DNA from: Reyranella aquatilis
GTDB taxonomy: Bacteria; Pseudomonadota; Alphaproteobacteria; Reyranellales; Reyranellaceae
DNA: 64,000 nucleotides
Reading direction: 5' to 3'
Assembly (NCBI RefSeq): GCF_020880995.1
Contig: NZ_JAJISD010000006.1
Span: 186,001 to 250,000, forward strand
Position numbers and translations under genes: made by a program
The notes under the pieces: model-generated
What the model was told of the DNA's origin: nothing
Seen by the model: only the letters and a program-made list of their open reading frames with translations
Databases searched by the model: none
Part shown: piece by piece, positions 41,221 to 49,900 of the stretch
Layout: each line of letters opens with the position of its first letter
Position numbering within the stretch: the first letter of the stretch is position 1

Positions 41221-41937
41221 TCAGTTCAGCCGGTCCGTTTCGACCAGCACAATCTCGGCATCCTCGAGGGCCACGATCTCGATCTCGTCCTGGTCGACGA
41301 TCGCCACGCCGTCGCGGGCCTTCGCCGTCACTACCTTGCCGTCGCTGCCGCGGACCTCGATGCGGCCCTTGGCCGGGACGAGATAGGTCGGCTTGCCGTT
41401 CAGCTTCTGGCGGATCGACTGGCCGGCCTTCACCGTGCCGGCCATCAGCGAACCGTCGGCATAGAGCGGGATCGCCCCGTCGTCGCCGCGGCCCGAGGCC
41501 AGCGGCACCAGCCTGCCGTCGCGCGCGTCGGCGGGGAACTGCACCGTCTCCCAGCGCGCCGGTACGCCCTGCTTGTTGGGCAGGATCCAGATCTGGAACA
41601 GCTCGGTCTCCGCCTGCTCCATGTTGTATTCGGCGTGCTGGATGCCGTTGCCCGCGCTCATCACCTGGATCTGGCCCGCCTCGGTCCGGCCCTCGTTGCC
41701 GAGATGGTCCTTGTGCGTGATCGCGCCCTTGATGACGTAGGTCACGATTTCCATGTCGCGGTGGGGATGCGGCGGGAAGCCCGACTGCGGCGCGATGCGG
41801 TCGTTGTTCCAGACACGCAGGGCGCCCCAGTGGATCCGGTCCTGGTTGCGGTAGTCGGCGAAGCTGAAATGGAAGTTCGCCTTGAGCCAGCCGTGGTCCG
41901 ACTTGCCCAATTTCTCGAAGGGTCTGAGCTCGATCAT
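41221..41937 (-). CDS. Pirin family protein
   Basis: A 238-residue bicupin. The N-terminal cupin has the iron-binding residues in FPPHPHRDMEIVTYV and GIQHAEYN (three His and one Glu). It also has FADYRNQDRIHWGALRVWNNDRI and the LQIWILP-like FQIWILPNKQG. Bacterial pirins include quercetinases and regulators of central metabolism; which applies here is not visible. Single gene with its own terminator. Confidence 0.88.
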   Translation of the reverse strand: MIELRPFEKLGKSDHGWLKANFHFSFADYRNQDRIHWGALRVWNNDRIAPQSGFPPHPHRDMEIVTYVIKGAITHKDHLGNEGRTEAGQIQVMSAGNGIQHAEYNMEQAETELFQIWILPNKQGVPARWETVQFPADARDGRLVPLASGRGDDGAIPLYADGSLMAGTVKAGQSIRQKLNGKPTYLVPAKGRIEVRGSDGKVVTAKARDGVAIVDQDEIEIVALEDAEIVLVETDRLN

Positions 41938-42003
41938 GGTGTTCTCCTTGCTGCTCCCAAAAATGGCGCAACGAGGAGGGGGATCAAGTTTCGGGTTGGT
42001 AAC

Positions 42004-42086
42004 GGGGCTGAGCGAAGCTCAGCCCCCATGAGCGGCAGGACATTGCCTGGGCAATGTCCGGGAGCGCCGAAGGAAGAACGACCATC
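42004..42086 (+). repeat. Palindromic repeat, copy C
   Basis: Hairpin GGGGCTGAGC-gaa-GCTCAGCCCC (42004-42026), hairpin GGACATTGC...GCAATGTCC (42038-42059) and tail GGGAGCGCCGAAGGAAGAAC. The shared stretch with copy B is in the opposite orientation and nearly identical. Confidence 0.82.
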
Positions 42087-42123
42087 GGAGCTTCATGACC
42101 CCTCCGCCCCTGCGGGGCGACAT

Positions 42124-42663
42124 TTAACGCAAACGCCGGATGGGATCCGACCCGTCCCAGGTCCGCGAACGCTCCCGAACGTACTCGAAGAACCGGCCCT
42201 TGTTGCCGCTGATGTCGGAGATCTCGATCACGGTGCCGGCATGGGGATTGGCCGGCGCGCCGGTATCGAAATAGGCGAAACGGCCCTGTTCGCCGCCGAT
42301 CTGGCCTTCGTGGCCGAGCCTGTAGCCCTGCCCCAGCGCGCGGTCGTAGAGCGACTGGTAGTCGGTCGACCAGAAGGCGACGTGCTGGAGCCCCTCGCGG
42401 CCGGAATCCAGGAACTCCTTGTACATCGAGGGCGCATCGTTGCGCTGCTGGATCAGCTCGATCTGCAGGTCGCCGGAGTTGGCGAGCGCGATGCTGAGTT
42501 CGAGCGCCGAGTCCTGGCCGCGATGGCGGAACCAGTCGGTCTTCACGCGGTCGATGTAGAACCACGGGCCGACCTTGAGGACGTCGATCCAGTGCGCCAT
42601 CGCCGCCTCGATGTCGCGCACGACATAGCCGTTCTGGCGGATGGGACCGAACAGCCGGCTCAT
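42124..42663 (-). CDS. VOC-family (glyoxalase-fold) protein
   Basis: A 179-residue protein with two beta-alpha-beta3 units: QNGYVVRDIEAAMAHWIDVL with GPWFYIDRV, and GLQHVAFWSTDYQSLYDRAL with FAYFDTGAPANPHAGTVIEI. His in LQHVAF and Glu in TVIEI are likely metal ligands. These proteins include dioxygenases and lyases acting on small organic acids. It overlaps the BVMO gene by 4 bases, so it probably acts in the same catabolic pathway. Confidence 0.83.
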   Translation of the reverse strand: MSRLFGPIRQNGYVVRDIEAAMAHWIDVLKVGPWFYIDRVKTDWFRHRGQDSALELSIALANSGDLQIELIQQRNDAPSMYKEFLDSGREGLQHVAFWSTDYQSLYDRALGQGYRLGHEGQIGGEQGRFAYFDTGAPANPHAGTVIEISDISGNKGRFFEYVRERSRTWDGSDPIRRLR

Positions 42664-44321
42664 TCTGCGGCCGCCCGTTCACGGTCGGCCGAAACGCCGA
42701 ACGTGAAGCCGCGATAGTTGTCGGCCACGATCTCCTTGCAGGTCGTGCGATAGCCCTCGCCGATGTACGGCATGAACACGCGCGGCTTGCCGGGAATGTT
42801 GACGCCGAGGTACCAGGAATTGGCCTTGGGAAAGAGCGTGCGGTCGGCGACTTCGGCGACATGCCGACCCCAGGCGACCTGCGCCTCTTCGTCGGGTTCG
42901 ATCGTCGCAAGACCGTGTCGACGCATGTGGGTGACGCACTCTGTGATCCAGTCGACGTGATACTCGCAGTTGGTGATGACGTTGCCGATCACCGACGGGC
43001 TGCCGGGTCCGGTGATCGTGAATAGATTCGGGAAACCCGCGACGGTGAGGCCGAGATAGGTCTGGGGCCCCTCCGACCAGGCGTCCTTGAGCGTGGCACC
43101 GTCGCGGCCCCGGATATCGACGGCCAGCAGGGCGCCGGTCACCGCATCGAAGCCGGTGGCGAAGACCAGCGCGTCGAGGTCGAACGACCGCTTTGCCGTG
43201 TCGACGCCGGCGGCGGCGATCCATTCGATCGGCTCCTCGCGCAGGTTCACCAGCTCGACGTTGGCGCGGTTGTAGGTGTCGAAGTAGTCGGTATCGACGC
43301 ACAGCCGCTTCACGCCGAACGGATAGCCCTCGGGCGAGAGCGCCGCGGCAGTCTTGGGATCCTTCACCGTCTCGCGGATCTTCTGGCGCACGAAGTCGGC
43401 GGCGACATCGTTGACGCCGGGGTGGACGAGGATGTTGGGGAAGGCCTTCAGGAAGCCGCCGCTGCCGCCCTCCTGCCAGAGCTTCTCATAGTGCTTCCAC
43501 TGGACGTCGCGCGGCGGCACCTCGGCGGCGAAGGCGGTCGGCGGCACGCGCCCGAAGTCGGATTGCTCGAGGCTCGCGAGATAGGCTTCGAGCCCCTCGT
43601 CGAAGCTCCTGTGGTCCTCGTCGGTCAGCGGGCGATTGCGCGCCGGCACCGAGAAGTTCGGCGTCCGCTGGAAGACGATGAGCTGCTTTGCGGCCTGGGC
43701 GATCATCGGGATCGCCTGGATGCCCGACGACCCCGTGCCGATGACGCCGACGCGTTTGCCCTCGAAGTTGACGGGCTCCTGCGGCCAGCGCGCCGTGTGG
43801 AAGATCTCGCCCTTGAAATCGGCGACGCCGGGAATGTCGGGCGTGTTGGGCACCGACAGGCCGCCGGTCGCCATGATGACGAAGCGGGCGGTGAGTCGGC
43901 CGCCGTGATCGGTCTCGACGATCCAGCGCTCTGACCGCTCGTCGAAGGTCGCGCTCACGACCCGGGTGTCGAACTGGATCAGTCGGCGCAGGTCGAGCCG
44001 GTCGGCGGCGAATTGCGCATAGCGCAGGATCTCGTCCTGGCCGGCGTAGCGGTTGGTCCAGCGCCATTCGCGGCGCAGCTCCGGCGACCAGCTATAGGAG
44101 TAGAACAGGCTGGGCACGTCGCAGCGCGCACCGGGATAGCGGTTCCAATACCAGGTGCCGCCCACGTCCGGCGCCGCCTCGAGGCCCCGCACAGACAGGC
44201 CGTTCTCCCGCAGCTTGTGCAGCGCATAGAGGCCGCCGAAGCCGGCCCCCACCACCACGACATCGCATGCGTCGATGCCAGTCTCGCTCGCACCCGCCTG
44301 CTCCTGGACGCTCGCCGCCAT
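42660..44321 (-). CDS. Baeyer-Villiger-type flavin monooxygenase
   Basis: A 553-residue FAD/NADPH monooxygenase that would turn ketones into esters or lactones. It has the FAD motif VVVGAGFGGLYALHKL, the BVMO fingerprint FKGEIFHTARW (F-x-G-x3-H-x3-W), the NADPH motif VIGTGSSGIQAIPMIA and RYPGARCDVPS. Highly similar in layout to cyclohexanone monooxygenase and PAMO types. It is divergent from a LacI-type regulator with a 14-bp palindromic operator between, and runs into a VOC enzyme gene. Confidence 0.92.
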   Translation of the reverse strand: MAASVQEQAGASETGIDACDVVVVGAGFGGLYALHKLRENGLSVRGLEAAPDVGGTWYWNRYPGARCDVPSLFYSYSWSPELRREWRWTNRYAGQDEILRYAQFAADRLDLRRLIQFDTRVVSATFDERSERWIVETDHGGRLTARFVIMATGGLSVPNTPDIPGVADFKGEIFHTARWPQEPVNFEGKRVGVIGTGSSGIQAIPMIAQAAKQLIVFQRTPNFSVPARNRPLTDEDHRSFDEGLEAYLASLEQSDFGRVPPTAFAAEVPPRDVQWKHYEKLWQEGGSGGFLKAFPNILVHPGVNDVAADFVRQKIRETVKDPKTAAALSPEGYPFGVKRLCVDTDYFDTYNRANVELVNLREEPIEWIAAAGVDTAKRSFDLDALVFATGFDAVTGALLAVDIRGRDGATLKDAWSEGPQTYLGLTVAGFPNLFTITGPGSPSVIGNVITNCEYHVDWITECVTHMRRHGLATIEPDEEAQVAWGRHVAEVADRTLFPKANSWYLGVNIPGKPRVFMPYIGEGYRTTCKEIVADNYRGFTFGVSADRERAAAE

Positions 44322-44341
44322 GCTAACCGCACCCCTGAAAA

Positions 44342-44355
44342 TGGAAACGTTTCCA
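44342..44355. promoter_or_regulatory. LacI-type operator O1 (TGGAAACGTTTCCA)
   Basis: Perfect 14-bp palindrome with the central CG typical of LacI/GalR operators, 21 bp upstream of the BVMO ATG and about 50 bp upstream of the regulator start. Binding would repress the BVMO-VOC operon. Confidence 0.82.
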
Positions 44356-44402
44356 GTTTAACCTTGCAAGTAGCGCTGCCGATGTCAAATATGCGGCCTC
44401 GT

Positions 44403-45458
44403 ATGACGGAAATCGTTTCCAGAGCCACAATTCGCGACGTTGCCCGCACCGCCGGTGTGTCGGTGGGATCTGTGTCGCGCGCGCTGAACGGCGGCAAGAA
44501 CGTCAGCGCCCGGGTGGCGCGCGACGTGGCGGCGGCGGCGGAGAAACTCGGCTACCAGCCGGATTTCCTGGCGCGCAGCCTCAGGACGCGCACCACCGGC
44601 ATGGTGGGCTGTCTGGTTTCCGATGTCGCCAATCCGCTCTACGCCAGCATCGTGCAGGCGGCCGAAGCCCGGCTGCGCGATGCCGGGCTGCTGATGGTGG
44701 TCGCCAATACCGCGAACGATCCTGCGCGCGAACGCGCGATGGTCGCGGCCTTTCGCAGCCGTCGCCTAGACGGGATCCTGGTGGCGCCGGGCAGCGACGA
44801 GAACGACCGGGCGTGGCGCGACCTCGCTGCCGGCGGGGCGCCGGTGGTCATCCTCGACCGCGACGTGCCTCATCTCGAGCGGCCGCCGGAGGAGACGCAG
44901 CCGTGGCCCGCGGTGCTGGTCGATCATCGCGAGGGCGCGCGGACGGCCACGCGCTATCTGATCGGGCTCGGCCATCGCCGCATCGCGCTCCTGACACCGG
45001 GCGCGCGCATGCGGCCGGGCCGCGAGCGTATCGCGGGCTTCCGCGCGGCCTTCGCCGAGGCCGACATCGACCCGGCGGGGGCAGAGGTCTGCCTCCAGGA
45101 ATCGTCGATGGATTTCGCGCAGGGCGATGCCCTCGCGCTGCTGCAACGCGAGCGGCGCCCGACCGCGATCATCGCGCTCGGCACCCGCATCCTGGCCGGC
45201 GCGCTGCGCGCCGCACGCGATCTCGGTCTGGCCATTCCGGCGGACCTGTCGGTGATCGCCGTGGGCGACACCGATCTCGCCGCCGTGCATTCGCCGGCGA
45301 TCACGGCGCTGCGCTGGAGCCTCGAAGACGTCGGCCGTGCGGCCGCCGAACTGCTGTTGCAGCGGCTGCGGGGCACGGGCGGAGAGGGGCAGGCGCGGGC
45401 GCTGCTGCCGGTCGATCTCGTGCTGCGCGACTCCTGCGGGCCGCCGGCTTCGCATTAA
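44403..45458 (+). CDS. LacI-family transcriptional regulator
   Basis: A 351-residue repressor. The N-terminal helix-turn-helix (ATIRDVARTAGVSVGSVSRAL) is followed by the hinge helix (LGYQPDFLARSLRT). The periplasmic-binding-protein-like effector domain runs from TTGMVGCLVSDVANPLYASI. ATG 44403 is chosen because the HTH begins 9 residues later; ATGs at 44382 and 44391 are alternatives. Two palindromic operators flank the start. It should control the BVMO operon and probably the downstream TctC-like and SDR genes. Confidence 0.9.
   Translation: MTEIVSRATIRDVARTAGVSVGSVSRALNGGKNVSARVARDVAAAAEKLGYQPDFLARSLRTRTTGMVGCLVSDVANPLYASIVQAAEARLRDAGLLMVVANTANDPARERAMVAAFRSRRLDGILVAPGSDENDRAWRDLAAGGAPVVILDRDVPHLERPPEETQPWPAVLVDHREGARTATRYLIGLGHRRIALLTPGARMRPGRERIAGFRAAFAEADIDPAGAEVCLQESSMDFAQGDALALLQRERRPTAIIALGTRILAGALRAARDLGLAIPADLSVIAVGDTDLAAVHSPAITALRWSLEDVGRAAAELLLQRLRGTGGEGQARALLPVDLVLRDSCGPPASH
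44408..44420. promoter_or_regulatory. LacI-type operator O2 (GGAAATCGTTTCC)
   Basis: Second GGAAA-N3-TTTCC palindrome, 65-66 bp from O1 centre to centre, overlapping the first codons of the regulator gene. The spacing suits a DNA loop and autorepression. Confidence 0.7.
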
Positions 45459-45481
45459 TCAAGAACCACGTGGAGGAAAGA

Positions 45482-46453
45482 ATGAGACTGCTGCGGCGGG
45501 CGTTTGCCCTGACTTTGGCTTTGGGCCTCACGACACCGGCCTTGGCTCAGACGAGCGACGCCAAATGGCCGAGCAAGCCGATCCGCCTGATCGTGCCGTT
45601 CGCGGCGGGCGGCGGCACCGACCTGGTGGCACGTGCGCTGGCCGAGAAGCTCGGCACGGCGCTCGGCCAGACCGTGATCGTCGACAACAAGCCCGGCGCC
45701 TCGGGCGTCATCGCCATGGAGGCGGCCCAGAAGGCGCCACCGGACGGCTATACGCTGGTCCTCGGATCGGCCAGCACGGTCGTCGTCAATCCGGCGGTGA
45801 TGCCGGATCTGCCCTACGATCCGGTGAAGGATTTCGAGCACCTGGCCGACATCGGTTCGGCGACGGTGGTGATGGTGGCCAGCCCCGACTATCCGGTGAA
45901 GGACCTGCGCGACGTGATCGCGCTCGCCAAGGCCAAGCCCGGCGAAGTGAACTACGGGACCTGGGGCAACGGTTCCACCGGCCATCTCTGCGCCGAAATC
46001 ATCCGCGTCGGCACCGGCATCAACATGACCCACGTGCCCTACAAGGGCGCGGCGCCGGTGCTGAACGACGTCGCGGCGGGCCACATCAAGCTGGGCTTCT
46101 CCGACGTGCAGTCGGCGGTGCCGATGGTGAAGTCGGGCAAGGTCAAGGTCGTGGTCTCGTGCACGCGCCGTTCGATCAACTTCCCCGACGTGCCGGGCTT
46201 CGTCGAGCAGGGCGTCGATTTCGATTTCGTCTGGCGCTACGACCTGATGGCGCCGCTCAACACGCCGAAGCCGATCGTCCAGCGCCTGCATGCCGAGCTG
46301 ATGAAGATCCTGGCGATGCCCGACATCAAGGAGCGCTGGCTGGAGTTCGGCATGACCGCCTCGACCATCAGCCCGGACGATCTCAAGGCCCAGACCGCCA
46401 AGGACATCGCGACCCTGCGCAAGATCGCGCAAGCCGCGAACATCAAGCCGTGA
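45482..46453 (+). CDS. Tripartite tricarboxylate transporter substrate-binding protein (Bug/TctC)
   Basis: A 323-residue periplasmic binding protein with a signal peptide (MRLLRRAFALTLALGLTTPA, cleavage near LAQ). It has the Bug-family signatures WPSKPIRLIVPFAAGGGTD, VDNKPGASGVIAMEAAQ, PPDGYTLVLG and MTHVPYKGAAPVL. It captures a carboxylate-type ligand. The matching membrane subunits (TctA/TctB) are not in the window. AAGAACCACGTGGAGGAAAGA precedes the ATG; 23 bp after the LacI regulator. Confidence 0.9.
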   Translation: MRLLRRAFALTLALGLTTPALAQTSDAKWPSKPIRLIVPFAAGGGTDLVARALAEKLGTALGQTVIVDNKPGASGVIAMEAAQKAPPDGYTLVLGSASTVVVNPAVMPDLPYDPVKDFEHLADIGSATVVMVASPDYPVKDLRDVIALAKAKPGEVNYGTWGNGSTGHLCAEIIRVGTGINMTHVPYKGAAPVLNDVAAGHIKLGFSDVQSAVPMVKSGKVKVVVSCTRRSINFPDVPGFVEQGVDFDFVWRYDLMAPLNTPKPIVQRLHAELMKILAMPDIKERWLEFGMTASTISPDDLKAQTAKDIATLRKIAQAANIKP

Positions 46454-47178
46454 GCGGCACGGCAGTCGTCACAGGCGCGGCCAGCGGCCTCGGCCGCGCC
46501 ATTGCGCAGCGCTTCGCAAAAGAGGGCATCAGGGTCGCGCTGTGGGACCTCGATCCTGCCGGGGCGAAGCGCGCGGCCGCAGACATGGGCGGGCGCGCAG
46601 AGGCCTTCGTCGTCGACGTCACCGACACCGGATCCGTGCGCGCCGCCTGGGCGGCGAGCAAGGCCGCGCTCGGCACGCCGTCGATCCTGGTGAACAGCGC
46701 CGGCATCCTCGGCCCCTCCGCAGGCATCGCCTCGTATCCTGAGGAGATGTGGCACCGCGTTCTCGACATCAACCTCAACGGTACCTTCCGATGCTGCCAG
46801 GCCGCCGTGCCCGACATGGTGGCGAGCGGCTACGGCCGCATCGTCAACATTGCCTCGATCGCGGGCAAGGACGGCAATCCGAACGTCGCGGCTTATGTCG
46901 CGTCGAAGGCCGCCGTCATCGCGCTCACTAAGTCGATGGGCAAGGAACTCGCGACCTCAGGTGTGCTGGTGAACGCAATCACGCCGTCGGCGTCGGAGAC
47001 CGCGATCTTCGGCGACCTTACCGACGAGCGCCGCGCGAAGCTTCTGGCCAACGTCCCGATGGCGCGGATGGTGCGGCCGGAGGAGGTCGCCGAACTGACC
47101 TTCTGGCTGACGTCGCCCGGCTGCTCCTTCTCGACCGGCGCGGTCTTCGACATTTCTGGCGGTCGGGCGACCTACTGA
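46450..47178 (+). CDS. Short-chain dehydrogenase/reductase
   Basis: A 242-residue SDR with VTGAASGLGRAIAQRFAKEG, NSAGILGPSA, Ser in VNIASIAG and Tyr/Lys in AYVASKAA. DLDPAG after beta-2 suggests NAD(H). GTG 46450 overlaps the TctC-like gene stop (GTGA). In the BVMO context it could oxidise an alcohol to the ketone substrate, which is inference. Confidence 0.87.
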   Translation: MSGTAVVTGAASGLGRAIAQRFAKEGIRVALWDLDPAGAKRAAADMGGRAEAFVVDVTDTGSVRAAWAASKAALGTPSILVNSAGILGPSAGIASYPEEMWHRVLDINLNGTFRCCQAAVPDMVASGYGRIVNIASIAGKDGNPNVAAYVASKAAVIALTKSMGKELATSGVLVNAITPSASETAIFGDLTDERRAKLLANVPMARMVRPEEVAELTFWLTSPGCSFSTGAVFDISGGRATY

Positions 47179-47189
47179 GCAGCGTGGCC

Positions 47190-47723
47190 TCAAGAGACAG
47201 CTGATGCCTTCCGCCGGAAGTAGAGAAGGCAAGCCAGCGCGATCATTGCTGCTCGCCCGCTGGACGCCACGAGAAGGTACCAATGGTAGGCAAGCTGCGT
47301 GCCCGGCGCGGTGGAGCACAGCTTGAACCGGCCACCGGCGTGATGACCGATCGAATAGGAAATAAAATAGAAACCGGCCACGAATATCGGAAACAACAGG
47401 GCGATCAGGAGGCGATCCCGCGAGGTCTCGGCCGGAGCTGTCGATACCTTCTGGAGTTCAGCCCGTTCCGATGCGGTCAGCTTGAACGAGACCGCACGCG
47501 CCACGATCACGAGCTCGACGGCCAGTAGCAACCAGAACAATATCCTGGCGCCGATCGCGATGTTGCAGACCCGCCCAGTGGGGGTCATGCCGAAGGTCTC
47601 CGCGATTCCGGCGAGAAGGTAATGGTCCCGTGTATCGGCTGCGATCAGAATTGCATTGGTCAGTACGGCCAGCCCGACCATCGAAAACGCCGAGCAAAGC
47701 GTGAAGCGCTGGATGCGGGTCAC
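47190..47723 (-). CDS. Hypothetical membrane protein
   Basis: A 177-residue protein with about four membrane helices: FTLCSAFSMVGLAVLTNAIL, ILFWLLLAVELVIVARAV, LLIALLFPIFVAGFYFISYS and AYHWYLLVASSGRAAMIALA. No family recognised. The GTG at 47723 (MTRIQRFTLCSAFSM) is used; TTG codons at 47738 and 47741 are alternatives. GC content is lower than in the neighbours, and the gene is convergent with the SDR (11-bp gap), suggesting an inserted accessory gene. Confidence 0.6.
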   Translation of the reverse strand: MTRIQRFTLCSAFSMVGLAVLTNAILIAADTRDHYLLAGIAETFGMTPTGRVCNIAIGARILFWLLLAVELVIVARAVSFKLTASERAELQKVSTAPAETSRDRLLIALLFPIFVAGFYFISYSIGHHAGGRFKLCSTAPGTQLAYHWYLLVASSGRAAMIALACLLYFRRKASAVS

Positions 47724-47815
47724 GCCGATCTCGTCCAACAAAGCGTGGCGACGGCCCGACGCTTGGCACGAAGGCAGGGCCGTTGCGAACCAAGTGCCAC
47801 TGATCGAAGGCGCGC

Positions 47816-49900
47816 TTAACGCCCCTCGCGCCACCAGGCGCTGGCGATGGCCATCAGGAAGGCGAGCGCCACGAGCAGGCCAGGCAGCAGCGGGAGCTGG
47901 TTGATGCCGGCGACCGTATAGCCCTCGTTGCGGCGCAGCCCGATCCAGTCGGAGCCGCCGGCGGCGCGGCCGGGGCGCACGGTGCGGATGTCGGGCTCGG
48001 ACTGGTCGGCGATCCACATCAGCCCGCCGCCGGTGCCGTCGACCAGCGGCTTCAGCTTGGCATCGGTGGCGCGCACGTCGGAGAATTCCAGCGGGTCGGG
48101 ACTGCCGACGGCGGCGACGGTGCGCAGGCTGCCGTCGTCGAACCGGTAGAGGCCAGGCTTGTCGACGTCGACCACGGCGAGGCCGAGGCCGGGCGCGGTC
48201 TGGCGCAGGTCGAGCGTGCGCGTGGCGCCGCCCGGCGACGTCATCGTGACCTGCGGAAAGGTCGCGGCCAGCGTGCGGCGCGTGATCTCGATGCGGCCGC
48301 CGACGGCAGTGGCGCGCAGCGCCTCTTCCTCGAGGTCCGGTTCCTTCATCAGCCAGTGCGCGACGCGGCGCACCAGTTCGGGCTGCGGCCCGCCGCCATC
48401 GATGCCGCGATTCCACAGCCACAGATGATCGGACAGGAGCTGCGCCACGCGGCCCTCGCCGACCCGGTCGAGGATCACCAGCGGCTTCTCCTCGGCGCCG
48501 GCCAGCACGGCGTTGCCGCGTTCGGTGCGCGAGGTGATCAGGCGGAACCAGCGGCCCCACTCCGGCTCCTTGTTGGGATCGCCGGCCTGCGGCAGGTTGG
48601 CCGTCACCGGATGACGCTGGCCGATCTCGGTGACCTTGGGCTTGAAGCCGGTCTCCACTACGTCGCCGGTCGGCGCGCCGGGCAGGATCGCGCCAAGCGG
48701 CGTGCGGTACAGCGAGCGTTGCGTCGCGAACACCGGACCGACCGAGACCAGCAGCGCGCCGCCGCCCTTCACGTATTCGGTGATGTTGCGGAAGTAGTCG
48801 CGCGTGATCAGGTTCCCCGACTCGTAGCGGTCGAAGATGATCAGGTCGAATTCCTTGAGCTTCTGCTCGAACAGCTCGCGCATCGGGAAGACGATCAGCG
48901 ACAGTTCGCGCACCGGCGTGAAATCGTCCTTCTGCGGCGTGCGCAGGATGGTGAAGTGCACGAGATCAACTGCGGGATCGCTCTTGAGGAGGTTCCGCCA
49001 CGCCCGCTCGCCTTGGTAGGGCTCGCCCGAAACCAGCAGCACGCGCAGCCGGTCGCGCACGCCGTTGATGGTGAAGAGTGCGCGGTTGTTGTCGAGAGTG
49101 AGTTCGCTGGGGCCGGGCCCGACTTCCAGTTCGACGACGTTGGCGCCGGGATTGCCGACGGTGATCGGCAGCTCGACCGAGCGGCCGACCGGCACGTCGA
49201 TGCGCTTCACGACCTCGCCGCCGACCGACAGCGTGACGGGCGCGGTACCGCCGGCAGGGTCCTCGATCCGGAACTTCGCCATGACCTCGCGGCCGACCAC
49301 GCCGAAGCGCGGCGATTGTTCGAGCACGATCAGGCGGTCGCGCTCGTTCTTCTTGCCGGCGATCAGCGCATGCACGGGCGCGCCGCCCAGTTCCGGCGGC
49401 ACGCCGGCCGGCACGTCATGAACCTGGCCGTCGCTCAACAGCACGACGCCGGCCAGCCGCTCCGGCGGGATCTCGATCAGGGCCGAGCGCATCGCATCGA
49501 TCAGGCGCGTGCCGCCCGGCCGCTCGCTCCCCAGCTGGATCTGCGACGGCGGCAACACGACTTCGCGCACTTCCAGCCCGTCCTGCTGGCCGAGCTTGCG
49601 CTTCAGGGATTCGCGCGCGCTCTGGACCTGCTGGCGCCGTTCGCCGATCGCCATCGAATCGCTGTCGTCGACCACGACCAGCGCCACGTCGGCGATGGGC
49701 TTGCGCTGCTCCTCGATCAGCGAGGGATTGGCCAGCGCCGCCAGCACGACGACGAGCGAACCGAGGCGCCAGATCGTGCCGCGCGCACCGGCCCGCAGGC
49801 CGAGCAGGACCAGCACAAGGCCGATCGCGCCCAGCACGGCCAGCACCGTCCACGGCAGCAGCGGATCGAAGGCGACCGAAACGGCGGAGGTCATGTTCAT
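47816..49900 (-). CDS. Glutamine amidotransferase-like / VWA-type membrane protein of the MoxR cassette
   Basis: A 694-residue protein with two N-terminal helices (LLPWTVLAVLGAIGLVLVLL, LGSLVVVLAALANPSLI), a VWA-like region (VALVVVDDSDSMAIGERR, with only part of a MIDAS), beta-sandwich segments, and a GATase1-like domain (ELSLIVFPMRELFEQK, DLIIFDRYESGNLI). One C-terminal helix follows. The GATase part seems to lack a Cys-His-Glu triad. It overlaps the DUF4159 gene by 4 bases; part of a four-gene cassette probably acting in envelope assembly or stress. Confidence 0.8.
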   Translation of the reverse strand: MNMTSAVSVAFDPLLPWTVLAVLGAIGLVLVLLGLRAGARGTIWRLGSLVVVLAALANPSLIEEQRKPIADVALVVVDDSDSMAIGERRQQVQSARESLKRKLGQQDGLEVREVVLPPSQIQLGSERPGGTRLIDAMRSALIEIPPERLAGVVLLSDGQVHDVPAGVPPELGGAPVHALIAGKKNERDRLIVLEQSPRFGVVGREVMAKFRIEDPAGGTAPVTLSVGGEVVKRIDVPVGRSVELPITVGNPGANVVELEVGPGPSELTLDNNRALFTINGVRDRLRVLLVSGEPYQGERAWRNLLKSDPAVDLVHFTILRTPQKDDFTPVRELSLIVFPMRELFEQKLKEFDLIIFDRYESGNLITRDYFRNITEYVKGGGALLVSVGPVFATQRSLYRTPLGAILPGAPTGDVVETGFKPKVTEIGQRHPVTANLPQAGDPNKEPEWGRWFRLITSRTERGNAVLAGAEEKPLVILDRVGEGRVAQLLSDHLWLWNRGIDGGGPQPELVRRVAHWLMKEPDLEEEALRATAVGGRIEITRRTLAATFPQVTMTSPGGATRTLDLRQTAPGLGLAVVDVDKPGLYRFDDGSLRTVAAVGSPDPLEFSDVRATDAKLKPLVDGTGGGLMWIADQSEPDIRTVRPGRAAGGSDWIGLRRNEGYTVAGINQLPLLPGLLVALAFLMAIASAWWREGR

